In this document: positions 1 to 8,088 of the stretch, piece after piece
How the letters are laid out: every line of letters begins with the position of its first letter
Numbering within the stretch: position 1 is the stretch's first letter
Origin: CAZGGW01 sp964525365
GTDB taxonomy: Bacteria > Bacillota_I > Bacilli_A > RF39 > UBA660
Reading direction: 5' to 3'
NCBI GenBank assembly: GCA_964525365.1
Contig: CAZGGW010000007.1
Coordinates: forward strand, 1 to 36,144
Length of the DNA stretch: 36,144 bases
The notes under the pieces: model-generated
Database searches by the model: none
What the model was told of the DNA's origin: nothing
The model's input: only the letters and a program-made list of their open reading frames with translations
Program-made: the position numbers and the translations under genes

Positions 1-10
1 TTCTTTTAAA

Positions 11-37
11 CAAAAAACTTGTACAAAAAGTACAAGT
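11..37 (-). terminator. Rho-independent terminator after tRNA-Thr
   Basis: Read on the minus strand, an 8-bp perfect stem (ACTTGTAC / GTACAAGT) closes a T5 loop and runs into a T-rich tail. It sits about 10 nt after the tRNA 3' end and would end the murG-divIB-tRNA transcript. Confidence 0.8.
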
Positions 38-47
38 AATTAACTAA

Positions 48-121
48 TGGTGCCAAATGGCAGAATCGAACTGCCCTTTGATGCTTACCATGCATCCGTT
101 TTACCACTAAACTAAATTGGC
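48..121 (-). tRNA. tRNA-Thr(GGU)
   Basis: The 74-nt minus-strand sequence folds as a cloverleaf with an encoded CCA. The acceptor arm is GCCAATT / ATTTGGC, the D arm GTTT / AAAC, the anticodon stem GATGC / GCATC (perfect), and the T arm GGCAG / CTGCC with loop TTCGATT. The seven-base anticodon loop ATGGTAA places GGT at 34-36, reading ACC and ACU Thr codons. The discriminator is A and the first acceptor pairs are G-C and C-G, as in bacterial tRNA-Thr. The sixth acceptor pair is a U-U mismatch. The gene begins only 7 nt after the divIB stop, so it is probably co-transcribed and cut out of the mRNA. Confidence 0.9.
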
Positions 122-128
122 ATGAAAA

Positions 129-803
129 TTATTTTATTTCGAAATAATTCCCGCTATCTAAATATAATATTCCAGTTTTATTATTTAATTTTTCTTTTAT
201 ACTAACGTATTTATTTAAATTTTCTATTTTTGATAGTGTTATATATACAAGATTTTTATCATTCATATAAAGTAAAAACCTTTCATCATCGTATGTAGTT
301 GGACTATATTCAATTTCACTTATTTTACAAATTGTACTTTGAGATAATTTATTAAAACTTTCATTCATTTTTGTTAATACATCATCTGGCACAAAATTTA
401 TAAGGACTGGTATTCCATTAATATTATCTATTGTTTGTAATGTTTTATTACTACCAAGAACATAAAGCCCTGTACTTCGTTCTTGATATAATATTTTTTC
501 TTCTGTTATATTTATTTTAAGAACAAATCCCCATTCTTTTTTTACTTTTACATCATTAACTAAATCCAACTTTTTTAATCTTTTTTCAATTGTACTACCT
601 AATGTTCTTATAAATGACGGATAATTTTCTGTTTTTGCTGTTTCTATAATTTGTTCATCTGATAAATAATTGGAATTCAATACTACTATATTTTTTATAG
701 GTAAGTTAAAAAGATAAATAAATATATTTACAATTATGTACAAAAATAATAATACAAACAAAAATTTCCAAATATTAAATCTTTTCCTTCTAACTTTTTT
801 CAT
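129..803 (-). CDS. divIB: Cell division protein DivIB/FtsQ
   Basis: This is a bitopic division protein that works with FtsL and DivIC at the septum. It has a Lys/Arg-rich N-terminus, one membrane segment at about residues 10-33, then a POTRA-like domain beginning near the IKNIVVLNSNYLSDEQI stretch, and no long C-terminal tail. The reading frame is open back to 866, inside murG. The ATG at 803 is preferred (224 aa) because AAAGGGTG lies just before it; the ATG at 836 has no SD. With this start the gene begins 10 nt after the murG stop, so the two are one operon, as in the classical dcw order murG-(murB)-divIB. The family is poorly conserved in sequence; the call rests on topology and context. 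Confidence 0.8.
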   Translation of the reverse strand: MKKVRRKRFNIWKFLFVLLFLYIIVNIFIYLFNLPIKNIVVLNSNYLSDEQIIETAKTENYPSFIRTLGSTIEKRLKKLDLVNDVKVKKEWGFVLKINITEEKILYQERSTGLYVLGSNKTLQTIDNINGIPVLINFVPDDVLTKMNESFNKLSQSTICKISEIEYSPTTYDDERFLLYMNDKNLVYITLSKIENLNKYVSIKEKLNNKTGILYLDSGNYFEIK

Positions 804-813
804 TTTCACCCTT

Positions 814-1881
814 TTATATTTTTTTTGTTTCTTCATATATAATAGTTGAAGCATTCGGCTTATCAATATTTTTTAAATTATAAACCATTTCAAAATATTT
901 CTTTTTATCATCCAAAATAGTTTCAATAAGTTTTATTAATGTTTCTTTTGTTATATCTTTTTCTTCAAGAAGAACACTAACTTTTTTGTTTTCTAAATCA
1001 AGTGCATTATAATACTGATGATTGTTGGCAACATGAGGGCTAGGTATTAATATTGATGGTAAATTGCAAGCCAATATTTCACTTATTGTACTAGCACCCG
1101 CTCTTGAAATAATTAAATCAGCTGATTTCATTAAACTAGGTAGTTTATCATAGTATGGCACCATTGTTGTGCTTTTGGGTACTATTAAATTATTATTAAG
1201 ATCATCATAAAATGGTTTACCGGTAATAAATAAAATCTCTTTGTTTTCGCTTTCATAACTTCTTAAAAAATCAAATAACTTTTCATTCGCAGCTGGACTT
1301 CCTAAACTACCCATTACTATAATAATAAGTTTTTTTCTTTTAGTAAATCCAAGTTCGACTTTATTAACTGGTTTCATATTTTTAGCACGTTCTCCACAAG
1401 GATTACCCGTGAATATTGTTTTCTTTTCATTAAAATATTTTTTGCTTTCTTCAAATGAAACGAATACTTTATCTGCAAATTTTGAAAGTGCTTTATTAGT
1501 TTTTCCTGGAATCACATTTTGCTCATGAAGCATCACCTTTATTTTCAATCTTTTTGCAGCAACTACAACTGGATATGTAACATACCCGCCAAAAGCAAGT
1601 ACTACATCGGGTTTAAATTCTTTTAGTATTTTTTTTGCTTTATTTACTGAGGACAAAAAAGCTGGTAGATGTTTTATATTATCTATTATATTTTTTCTTA
1701 AACCATATATCTCTATTCCTTTATATGGTATGTTTAAAGAAGGAATCAGCGTACTTTCCATTCTATTTGTAGTACCCACAAATAAATAGATATTAGACTT
1801 ATCTTTTTTTATTTTCTCCAATACTGATAGTGCTGGATATATATGTCCACCACTTCCACCAGCGGTTATTAAAAATTTCAT
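814..1881 (-). CDS. murG: UDP-GlcNAc:undecaprenyl-PP-MurNAc-pentapeptide GlcNAc transferase MurG
   Basis: MurG adds GlcNAc to lipid I to make lipid II on the inner face of the membrane. The 355-aa protein opens with the family's glycine loop (ITAGGSGGHIYPA) and keeps the second loop near GNPCG and the UDP-GlcNAc-binding segment SRAGASTISEILACNLPSIL in the C-terminal Rossmann domain. Its length is normal. The start is marked by an excellent SD (AAAGGAGGAG). A -10-like TATAAT lies at 1899-1904 on the minus strand but without a good -35. The gene is divergent from the glycosyltransferase at 2010 and is followed by divIB. Confidence 0.97.
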   Translation of the reverse strand: MKFLITAGGSGGHIYPALSVLEKIKKDKSNIYLFVGTTNRMESTLIPSLNIPYKGIEIYGLRKNIIDNIKHLPAFLSSVNKAKKILKEFKPDVVLAFGGYVTYPVVVAAKRLKIKVMLHEQNVIPGKTNKALSKFADKVFVSFEESKKYFNEKKTIFTGNPCGERAKNMKPVNKVELGFTKRKKLIIIVMGSLGSPAANEKLFDFLRSYESENKEILFITGKPFYDDLNNNLIVPKSTTMVPYYDKLPSLMKSADLIISRAGASTISEILACNLPSILIPSPHVANNHQYYNALDLENKKVSVLLEEKDITKETLIKLIETILDDKKKYFEMVYNLKNIDKPNASTIIYEETKKI

Positions 1882-1956
1882 TTCTCCTCCTTTATGTAAT
1901 TATACTATAAATTTTACTTTTTCTGTACTAAAAATATTACATTATACATTAAATGT

Positions 1957-1985
1957 TTGTTTCTTTATATTTGTTATGCTATAAT
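1957..1985 (+). promoter_or_regulatory. SigA-type promoter of the 2010 glycosyltransferase gene
   Basis: TTGTTT at 1957-1962 and TATAAT at 1980-1985 are separated by 17 bp. The -10 is 25 bp upstream of the start codon, which has its own SD (AAAAGGA). Confidence 0.5.
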
Positions 1986-2009
1986 TTATTTAGAAAAAGG
2001 AAATAGGAA

Positions 2010-3509
2010 ATGATAGAAGTAATAAGTAAAATAATAACATTTATTGGAGAAAGTTATCCAAAATCAAAAGCAATTTATAACACAATTGGCAGTGTAATAT
2101 CAGTCATGACAATATATAAAACTATATATTTTTTTATTGGAATATTCTTTACAAGAAAATTTAAGCCTGCAAAAAAAAATCATAAGTATGCTATTATGAT
2201 AGCAGCTCGTAATGAAAAAAATGTCATAGGTAATTTACTTGATAGTATTAGCAAACAAGATTATCCTCAAGATTTATTAACTACTTTTGTTGTGGCAGAT
2301 AATTGTACTGATAATACTGCTGAGATTGCACGAAATCATGGAGCCATTTGTTATGAAAGGCATGATGATGAACACAAGACAAAAGGATTCGCATTACAAT
2401 ATTTATGTGAAAGAATTGAAGAAGATTATGGCAGAATGTCGTTTGAAGGATATTTTATATTTGATGCTGACAATTTACTTAATACAGATTATATATCCAG
2501 AATGAATGATTCATTTGATTCAGGAGAAAAAATAATTACTTCTTACAGAAATACTAAAAATTTTGATGAAAATTGGGTTGCTTCTACATATGGGCTTCAT
2601 TGGATTAGATCCATAAGAAAAAATCATAGACCACGTTCAGTATTAAGACTTGCTACTAATATACAGGGAACTGGTTTTCTATTTACAAACGAAATAGTAA
2701 GAAATGGTTGGAAATATACATCTCTTACCGAAGATCGTGCTTTAACTGCAGATGCAGTTGCGCAAGGTTATAGAATATCTTATAACAATGATGCTGAATT
2801 TTTTGATGAACAACCTACTAGTTTAAAAATTGCTTTAAGGCAAAGACTTCGTTGGTCTAGAGGCCACCTAGAGGCTTTTGTAGAAACTGGACCATATTTG
2901 TTTTTAAATATATTTTTTGGAAAATTGTTTATAAAAACTAAATGGGGAGAAGAAAAAGAAAAGAAGAAAAACAAGAAAAGTTTTAAGAATATAATACTTG
3001 CAATAATAGAATCAATCAGACACCGATTCGCATCATATGATACTTTAATTCAACTTACACCATTTGTGGTTCTGAACATTATAAAATGGATAATTGTACC
3101 ATTGATAATGGGGTCTTGTTTCTACTATGTAAATGGAATTGAAAACTTGAATTTATTAGGTGGGGGCACATATTTAGCTAAATTACTTAATTATTTATTT
3201 GATGCAAATATTACTGTAACAGCCGGTTTTAATGCATTCATAATTGGATTCTTTGCAACAATATCTTTGAGAATACTTTATAGAATTGGAGCATATATAG
3301 AAAATATATGGTGGGCAATATATATATTCATAATTGAAAGAAAAATAATTATTAAAATTCCATTTATCAAAAAACTATTGTATTGCTTTACATGGCCAAC
3401 ATTCGACATTATAGGTAGATATACTACATATGTAGCATTATTTACAAAGGTAACATGGAAACCAATACCGCACGATTCTAAAGTGACAATAGATGACTTA
3501 AAAAAATAA
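2010..3509 (+). CDS. Membrane-bound GT2 glycosyltransferase (cellulose/hyaluronan-synthase-like)
   Basis: This 499-aa protein is a processive-type family 2 glycosyltransferase. An N-terminal membrane segment (about 30-48) precedes a GT-A domain with the nucleotide-binding Asp at VVADN (D97), the metal-binding DAD at 152-154, TED at 240-242 and QRLRW at 278-282, which is the Q/RxxRW motif of cellulose, hyaluronan and NodC synthases. A Lys-rich loop (310-325) is followed by at least two, probably three, more membrane segments (about 350-372, 402-425 and 430-448). The sugar and acceptor cannot be read from sequence. It is monocistronic, has its own promoter, and faces the LTA-synthase-like gene across a shared terminator, so a role in an envelope glycolipid or exopolysaccharide is plausible (inference). 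Confidence 0.85.
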   Translation: MIEVISKIITFIGESYPKSKAIYNTIGSVISVMTIYKTIYFFIGIFFTRKFKPAKKNHKYAIMIAARNEKNVIGNLLDSISKQDYPQDLLTTFVVADNCTDNTAEIARNHGAICYERHDDEHKTKGFALQYLCERIEEDYGRMSFEGYFIFDADNLLNTDYISRMNDSFDSGEKIITSYRNTKNFDENWVASTYGLHWIRSIRKNHRPRSVLRLATNIQGTGFLFTNEIVRNGWKYTSLTEDRALTADAVAQGYRISYNNDAEFFDEQPTSLKIALRQRLRWSRGHLEAFVETGPYLFLNIFFGKLFIKTKWGEEKEKKKNKKSFKNIILAIIESIRHRFASYDTLIQLTPFVVLNIIKWIIVPLIMGSCFYYVNGIENLNLLGGGTYLAKLLNYLFDANITVTAGFNAFIIGFFATISLRILYRIGAYIENIWWAIYIFIIERKIIIKIPFIKKLLYCFTWPTFDIIGRYTTYVALFTKVTWKPIPHDSKVTIDDLKK

Positions 3510-3526
3510 CCATTTGGTTATTTTTT
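3501..3526. terminator. Bidirectional terminator between convergent genes
   Basis: A perfect inverted repeat (AAAAAATAACC, 4-nt loop, GGTTATTTTTT) gives a U-tailed hairpin on both strands. The plus-strand glycosyltransferase stop (3507-3509) is in the left arm and the minus-strand stop of the LTA-synthase-like gene (3518-3520) is in the right arm. Confidence 0.85.
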
Positions 3527-5470
3527 GTTGAAGTAATCATATTTTAGCGTTAAATCATTCTTTTTTATTAACTCATTTACCAATAAATTTTTTTCTTCAA
3601 GGGATTCGTCACTTATACTTTCATCATTTGTTACATCTCCGCCTTCTACATATACTTTTCCATCATACCAAGAATAATCACTAAAAAATACTAGATCAGA
3701 ATAATTTTTGGAAAATACATCTGCCATTATATAATTAGAGGTATCATATTTTACACCAAATAAATTTAATACAGTAGGTAGTATGTTTAATTGCGAAGTC
3801 ACTTTATTAAAGTTAGCTTTCTTTGCTTCACTACTCCAGATTAACAAAGGCGTGTTATTAATCAAATTATTAGTTGTTTCTTTGTATTTCACCAGTATGG
3901 TTTGATCTTCTAAAGTATAAAGATAATGATCTGTAAACACAATTATAACAGTATTGTCATAAATCTTTTTTTCCTTTAATTTATTAAGCAATAACGATAT
4001 CATATAATCTGTTTCTTTGGCTTGACGTCTTGCACATTCTTCTTCAGTCATCAAAACAAACTCTGTACTTGATTCAGTGATTGTATCACCTTCCAAAACA
4101 TTGGTATCTTCATCGTATAACATCTTACATACTTCTTTTTCATTTGTAAACGGAAAATGATTTGAATAAGTTATTATATAATCCACAAATAACGAATCAT
4201 TTGGAAACATTAAGTCACTATAAACTGTATTATTAATTAACTCTCTATCTAATTTATATGCATTATCTTTATAATCAAACATATCAAGCAAACTATAATA
4301 ATTATTATATCCCCAATTCATATAGTTAATTCCTCTTGAATAATATTCTTTAGTATTCATATGAAAAGCATTAACTAGGTAATTTTTTTCTTGAAATAAT
4401 CTTGCCATAGAATAAGGAAAACCATTTTGATTAAATGAATAAGCATTCTTATTATAAGTGATAGGAACAGTGAATCCAGTATTAACTGCAAATTCAGAAT
4501 TAAATGTTGAACCTCCCCCATTATAAAACGAATAATGTTTATTAAAATTAATTGCGTTACTTTTCATACTATATAAAGTTGGCATATCAGTCTTGTTTAA
4601 AAGCCAACTATCAATTCCTTCAAGTTGTAATAATATTAAATTTTTTCCTTCAAAAATGCCAGTATAATTATTTCCATTTTCAGTATTTCCAAGTGAATAT
4701 ACTTCATCTAAATATAATAATTCATCTTCATTTTCTTTCTCGTTTTTAAAATATGTTACATATATTCCTCTAAATGTATATTCATAAAATCCTGATACTC
4801 TTAAACTTTTATTTGAATCATTAAACGAAGAATATATATTTCTTGGATTTTTCCATGTACTCCATACAAGTTCGGTATTAATTTTTCCTAAAAATACTGG
4901 TATTACTGTATGCACAAATATAAATATAAGCAAAACATAACTGAAAATTCTAATATCTATTTTTTTCTTTAGCGGAACATTAAGAAAACCAATAATAACA
5001 AGAATAATAATAGAAAATAAAAATATATATACCTGCACATTTGTTGTCCTAAGAGCATCTATAAAATATGAAGATCCCTCGCTAACTGAACTAAGCAAAT
5101 TAAATGAAAATATATTGGACATTACTGAATAATATATATTATATATTAAATATAAAATAACAAATATAATATTAATTCCTAAATATACCCATTTACTAAC
5201 TTTTTTATTGAAGAGTAAACAAATACTAATAAAAAACGAAACCCAACATAAAGTAAATAAATTGGGCACAAGCCTATATATTTTATAAAATCCAATGTCA
5301 TTACACAAATACCTAGTACTTAAATCCATTAATATTAACGGGAAACTCATATATATAATATTTTTATTGTTAACTATAAAACTTATTATGTTTTTTAAAA
5401 CTTTCAATAATTTATTAAAAAAACTTTTAAATTTGATTTTTTTTATAAATCCTTTAACACTTTTTTTCAT
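3518..5470 (-). CDS. LTA-synthase-like phosphoglycerol transferase
   Basis: The 650-aa protein has the architecture of LtaS. Five membrane segments (about 38-56, 68-87, 94-114, 146-165, 176-195) are followed by an extracellular sulfatase-fold domain. Expected catalytic and metal-binding positions are visible: E284 in LQLEG, the candidate nucleophile T322 in GGGSTFNSEF, H438 in SNHFPF, and D514-H515 in TDHYLY. LtaS enzymes transfer glycerol-phosphate from phosphatidylglycerol onto a lipid-anchored teichoic acid chain. The family also contains primases and phosphoethanolamine-type enzymes, so the exact substrate is open. An acidic insertion around 445-480 precedes the metal site. It has its own promoter at 5486-5514 and lies after a GT2-TPR gene. 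Confidence 0.85.
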   Translation of the reverse strand: MKKSVKGFIKKIKFKSFFNKLLKVLKNIISFIVNNKNIIYMSFPLILMDLSTRYLCNDIGFYKIYRLVPNLFTLCWVSFFISICLLFNKKVSKWVYLGINIIFVILYLIYNIYYSVMSNIFSFNLLSSVSEGSSYFIDALRTTNVQVYIFLFSIIILVIIGFLNVPLKKKIDIRIFSYVLLIFIFVHTVIPVFLGKINTELVWSTWKNPRNIYSSFNDSNKSLRVSGFYEYTFRGIYVTYFKNEKENEDELLYLDEVYSLGNTENGNNYTGIFEGKNLILLQLEGIDSWLLNKTDMPTLYSMKSNAINFNKHYSFYNGGGSTFNSEFAVNTGFTVPITYNKNAYSFNQNGFPYSMARLFQEKNYLVNAFHMNTKEYYSRGINYMNWGYNNYYSLLDMFDYKDNAYKLDRELINNTVYSDLMFPNDSLFVDYIITYSNHFPFTNEKEVCKMLYDEDTNVLEGDTITESSTEFVLMTEEECARRQAKETDYMISLLLNKLKEKKIYDNTVIIVFTDHYLYTLEDQTILVKYKETTNNLINNTPLLIWSSEAKKANFNKVTSQLNILPTVLNLFGVKYDTSNYIMADVFSKNYSDLVFFSDYSWYDGKVYVEGGDVTNDESISDESLEEKNLLVNELIKKNDLTLKYDYFNKK

Positions 5471-5485
5471 TCTTTCACCGCAATA

Positions 5486-5514
5486 ATTGTATCAAAATTA
5501 TTAAATAAAGTCTA
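5486..5514 (-). promoter_or_regulatory. Promoter of the LTA-synthase-like gene
   Basis: On the minus strand TAGACT (5509-5514) is 17 bp from TACAAT (5486-5491), and a TG one base upstream of the hexamer makes it an extended -10. It fits inside the 53-bp gap after the GT2-TPR gene. Confidence 0.5.
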
Positions 5515-5523
5515 TATTATCTT

Positions 5524-6624
5524 TCAATTTACTTTTGGATTGTTTCCAATGGATTTTAATATTATTTCTTTATTATCGAGAAGTCTTTTATCATTATGAT
5601 TGTATTCCAAAGCAATATCAATGTTTTTTAAAGATTTATCTAAATTGTTTGTATAATAGAATGAAACAGACAATAAATCATATATTGTTCCATCAAAACT
5701 AAATTGTTCGTTAATATATGTTTTTGGATGTTCTTTAATAAGCAAAGCTTTTTCACAATAAACGATTACGTTTATATAATTTTTAAGTTCAAACTCCAAT
5801 AATGCCATTTCTACATACGGATCCCGTAAATATGGTGCTTCTTTAATGGCTTTATTTAACCAGATTTTAGCTTTATTATATTTTTTTAGATTAACATAAG
5901 ATCTAGCAATAAATCTCATAGAGGCACACCTTTCATCTTTCCAAATAGCGGATGGCAAAGACAAATGTTTTTTCAATGTATGAATACATTTATTCCATTT
6001 TTTATAATACATATATTCTCGCCCTAAATAATGCATATTTCTATCATCATCTGGTTCTTCTTTTACTGATAATTCTAATAACGATAGATATGAGCCTCGA
6101 GATTTTTCCCAATCTGGATAATGGTTTAAAGTCAAATTGTCAATTAAAACAAACTTTTCATTATTTAGTTTATATTTTAAGACTTCGTGTACTGGATGAA
6201 CCCATTCATACCCTTTTCTAGCATGTATTTTTTCAATATAAAAGTTTACTTTTGGATTGTTTTTCTCATCTAAAAGCCAATTATAATTATACCTTACTCT
6301 TGTGGTTTCTTCTTGCCAATTATTTTCTAATTTTTTTCTCCATCCACTTACAAATATTTCATCCAAATCTGTACACACACAAATATCGGCTTCACAAGGT
6401 ACAAGTTTTAAAGATTCATTTCTCGCCACATCAAATCTCCACGGATTTATTATTTTTGATTTTACTTTAACTCCCAATTTTTTTAACTTTTCAACAGAAT
6501 TGTCAGTAGAGCCTGTATCCAGTACATATATGTTATCGGCTTCTTTCATGGAGTTTACCCATCGATCAACAAATTTTTCCTCGTTCTTACAAATTGCATA
6601 AACAATAATTTTTAATTTTTTCAT
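5524..6624 (-). CDS. GT2 glycosyltransferase with C-terminal TPR repeats
   Basis: This soluble 366-aa protein has an N-terminal GT-A domain (about 1-200): IVYAICKNEE, the nucleotide-binding D36 in LDTGSTDNS, and DLDE at 86-89 as the metal site. The C-terminal half contains helical TPR-like repeats (for example RFIARSYVNLKKYNKAKIWL and the following ALLEFELKNY unit). The arrangement resembles SunS-type and other TPR-linked GT2 enzymes, some of which glycosylate proteins or peptides. No acceptor peptide gene is seen nearby. The start follows AAAGGAG. The gene lies between the idi operon and the LTA-synthase-like gene on the same strand; target unknown. Confidence 0.8.
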   Translation of the reverse strand: MKKLKIIVYAICKNEEKFVDRWVNSMKEADNIYVLDTGSTDNSVEKLKKLGVKVKSKIINPWRFDVARNESLKLVPCEADICVCTDLDEIFVSGWRKKLENNWQEETTRVRYNYNWLLDEKNNPKVNFYIEKIHARKGYEWVHPVHEVLKYKLNNEKFVLIDNLTLNHYPDWEKSRGSYLSLLELSVKEEPDDDRNMHYLGREYMYYKKWNKCIHTLKKHLSLPSAIWKDERCASMRFIARSYVNLKKYNKAKIWLNKAIKEAPYLRDPYVEMALLEFELKNYINVIVYCEKALLIKEHPKTYINEQFSFDGTIYDLLSVSFYYTNNLDKSLKNIDIALEYNHNDKRLLDNKEIILKSIGNNPKVN

Positions 6625-6702
6625 AATACTCCTTTAAAATAGTATATGAAATAAAAAATTATTATATAAAACTTTGCTCTTGGTTTTTATTTAATTTAAC
6701 AT

Positions 6703-7533
6703 TTAAATTATTTTTTTTCTTTTCATATAATTTATATAACTATTATCTATTTGATCCCACATAATTATTTCTTTTTCTAATTGAAATGTGTTTATTTTTT
6801 GGTTTTCTAGTATTTCATATTCCCTTATTATTTCACTCTTAAAAGGAATTGTACATCTCCCTATTATTCTTGCTATATCATCATATTTATTCCCAAATCC
6901 TGCAAATGCCCAGTCTATTATCCCACCAACATTATTATCTTTATCTAATAATATATTACTAGAATTTAAATCTCCATGTACTAAACAGCAATAATTGTTT
7001 TGTTTTAATTCACTAATATTCCAAAAATACATATCTTTTTTTAAAATATGCATTGTTAAAAGTTCATTTAAAAAATCTAAAAGTTCAATATTTTCTAAGT
7101 TAGTTATCTCTTCAATATTTTTATTTAATTTTATTGTGTGCAGTTGATACATGAAATCAGAAATTTGACTAGATATCTTCTGAATTTCATCCGAATTTAA
7201 ATCGTTCATTACTTCTGCAAGAGTCTCTCCTTCTATCTTTTTATGAACGCTAAAATATCTTCCATTTATATCTTTATGTAAATCTAACACCGAAGTATTG
7301 TAAGAGGTTTTTCCTTCAATAAATTTTGAAAATGCACACTCTTTTATAATAGCTTTAGCCCAAAATATATCTCTTGGGAATCTAAAAAAATAATTGTTTT
7401 GGCGTGTTGAAACAAGATATACAAAGTTGGTCCATCCATTAGAAATATATTTTATATTTGTTATGTCTTCTTGAGGCAAAACACTTTTAATAATTTTCTC
7501 AATATTATCATCTTTAGAAAAATATTCTTTCAT
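6703..7533 (-). CDS. APH/choline-kinase-like phosphotransferase
   Basis: The 276-aa protein has the protein-kinase-like fold of the APH family. The catalytic HGDLNSSN motif is at 186-193 (catalytic D188, N193) and the metal-binding IIDW at 205-208 is followed by a G-x-G and DDIARI segment. The N-terminal lobe carries SNGWTNFVYLV as the nucleotide loop. Such enzymes phosphorylate hydroxyl groups of aminoglycosides, choline, sugars or other small molecules. The start codon overlaps the stop of the guanylate-kinase-like gene (ATGA), with SD AAGGAG, so the two are translationally coupled. The operon partner idi hints at a non-antibiotic substrate, but this is inference; an aminoglycoside or macrolide phosphotransferase cannot be excluded. 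Confidence 0.75.
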   Translation of the reverse strand: MKEYFSKDDNIEKIIKSVLPQEDITNIKYISNGWTNFVYLVSTRQNNYFFRFPRDIFWAKAIIKECAFSKFIEGKTSYNTSVLDLHKDINGRYFSVHKKIEGETLAEVMNDLNSDEIQKISSQISDFMYQLHTIKLNKNIEEITNLENIELLDFLNELLTMHILKKDMYFWNISELKQNNYCCLVHGDLNSSNILLDKDNNVGGIIDWAFAGFGNKYDDIARIIGRCTIPFKSEIIREYEILENQKINTFQLEKEIIMWDQIDNSYINYMKRKKII

Positions 7534-8087
7534 TTTTTCTCCTTCAGCAATGCAGTTATTATATTATTAATTTCATCCATCAAATTCTCGTCATAATTAT
7601 TATATATAATATAATCAAACATATTAAACAATTTCTTATCTGAGTTCATTCTACTGATTTGTTCAATGCTATCCAAAATTCTTATTTTTTTTTCTTCGTC
7701 ACTTAAATTCCTATTTTCTATAATTTTTTCTGTAATTGAAATATCATTCGGGAGAATATAAATAGTTATTAAATCTTTTATTCTTTCTTTCCAGTCAAAA
7801 ACCGTACTATAGTGCATTTCAAATACTATATTGTCTTTCGGTAAAATATCTTCTTTCAAATAAGCATAAGTATTACCAAAGACTTCAAAAGAGTATAATA
7901 ACTTATCATCTTTTTTTAATTTTATTATATCTTCTTTTGATAAAAATAAATTAGAAATATTCTCTTCATCTTTTCTTTTCTCACGTGTTCTTATTGTTTT
8001 AGCAACCCTAAAATCAAATTTGTCTTTTATTTTATTTACACAATAGGTTTTCCCAATACCAGTTATTCCTGCAATTGCCACTATCAT
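7530..8087 (-). CDS. Guanylate-kinase-like P-loop kinase
   Basis: A 185-aa protein with Walker A GITGIGKT (7-14). It retains the GMP kinase layout: a basic TIRTREKR segment where GMP kinases bind the phosphate, then SFEVFGNTYAYLKEDI, matching the EVFGNxYGT region that contacts the base, and a late DYIIYNNYDEN segment like the family's DYVVVN. It is divergent from housekeeping Gmk, which is expected elsewhere in the genome, so it may act on another nucleotide or a phosphorylated metabolite. The gene starts 1 bp after the idi stop (SD AAGGAAG) and overlaps the APH-like gene, forming a tight three-gene operon. Confidence 0.65.
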   Translation of the reverse strand: MIVAIAGITGIGKTYCVNKIKDKFDFRVAKTIRTREKRKDEENISNLFLSKEDIIKLKKDDKLLYSFEVFGNTYAYLKEDILPKDNIVFEMHYSTVFDWKERIKDLITIYILPNDISITEKIIENRNLSDEEKKIRILDSIEQISRMNSDKKLFNMFDYIIYNNYDENLMDEINNIITALLKEKK

Positions 8088-8088
8088 G

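Noticed and set aside
129..866. divIB starting at 866 or 836, overlapping murG
   Set aside because: No SD before either codon, whereas ATG 803 has AAAGGGTG at good spacing.
6302..6601. 99-aa plus-strand open frame opposite the GT2-TPR gene
   Set aside because: It lies wholly inside a well-supported gene with recognisable motifs on the other strand, has no SD and no family-like sequence.
6703..7533. Aminoglycoside-resistance gene
   Set aside because: Family motifs fit APH in general, but operon context with idi and lack of close recognisable similarity do not support a resistance call.
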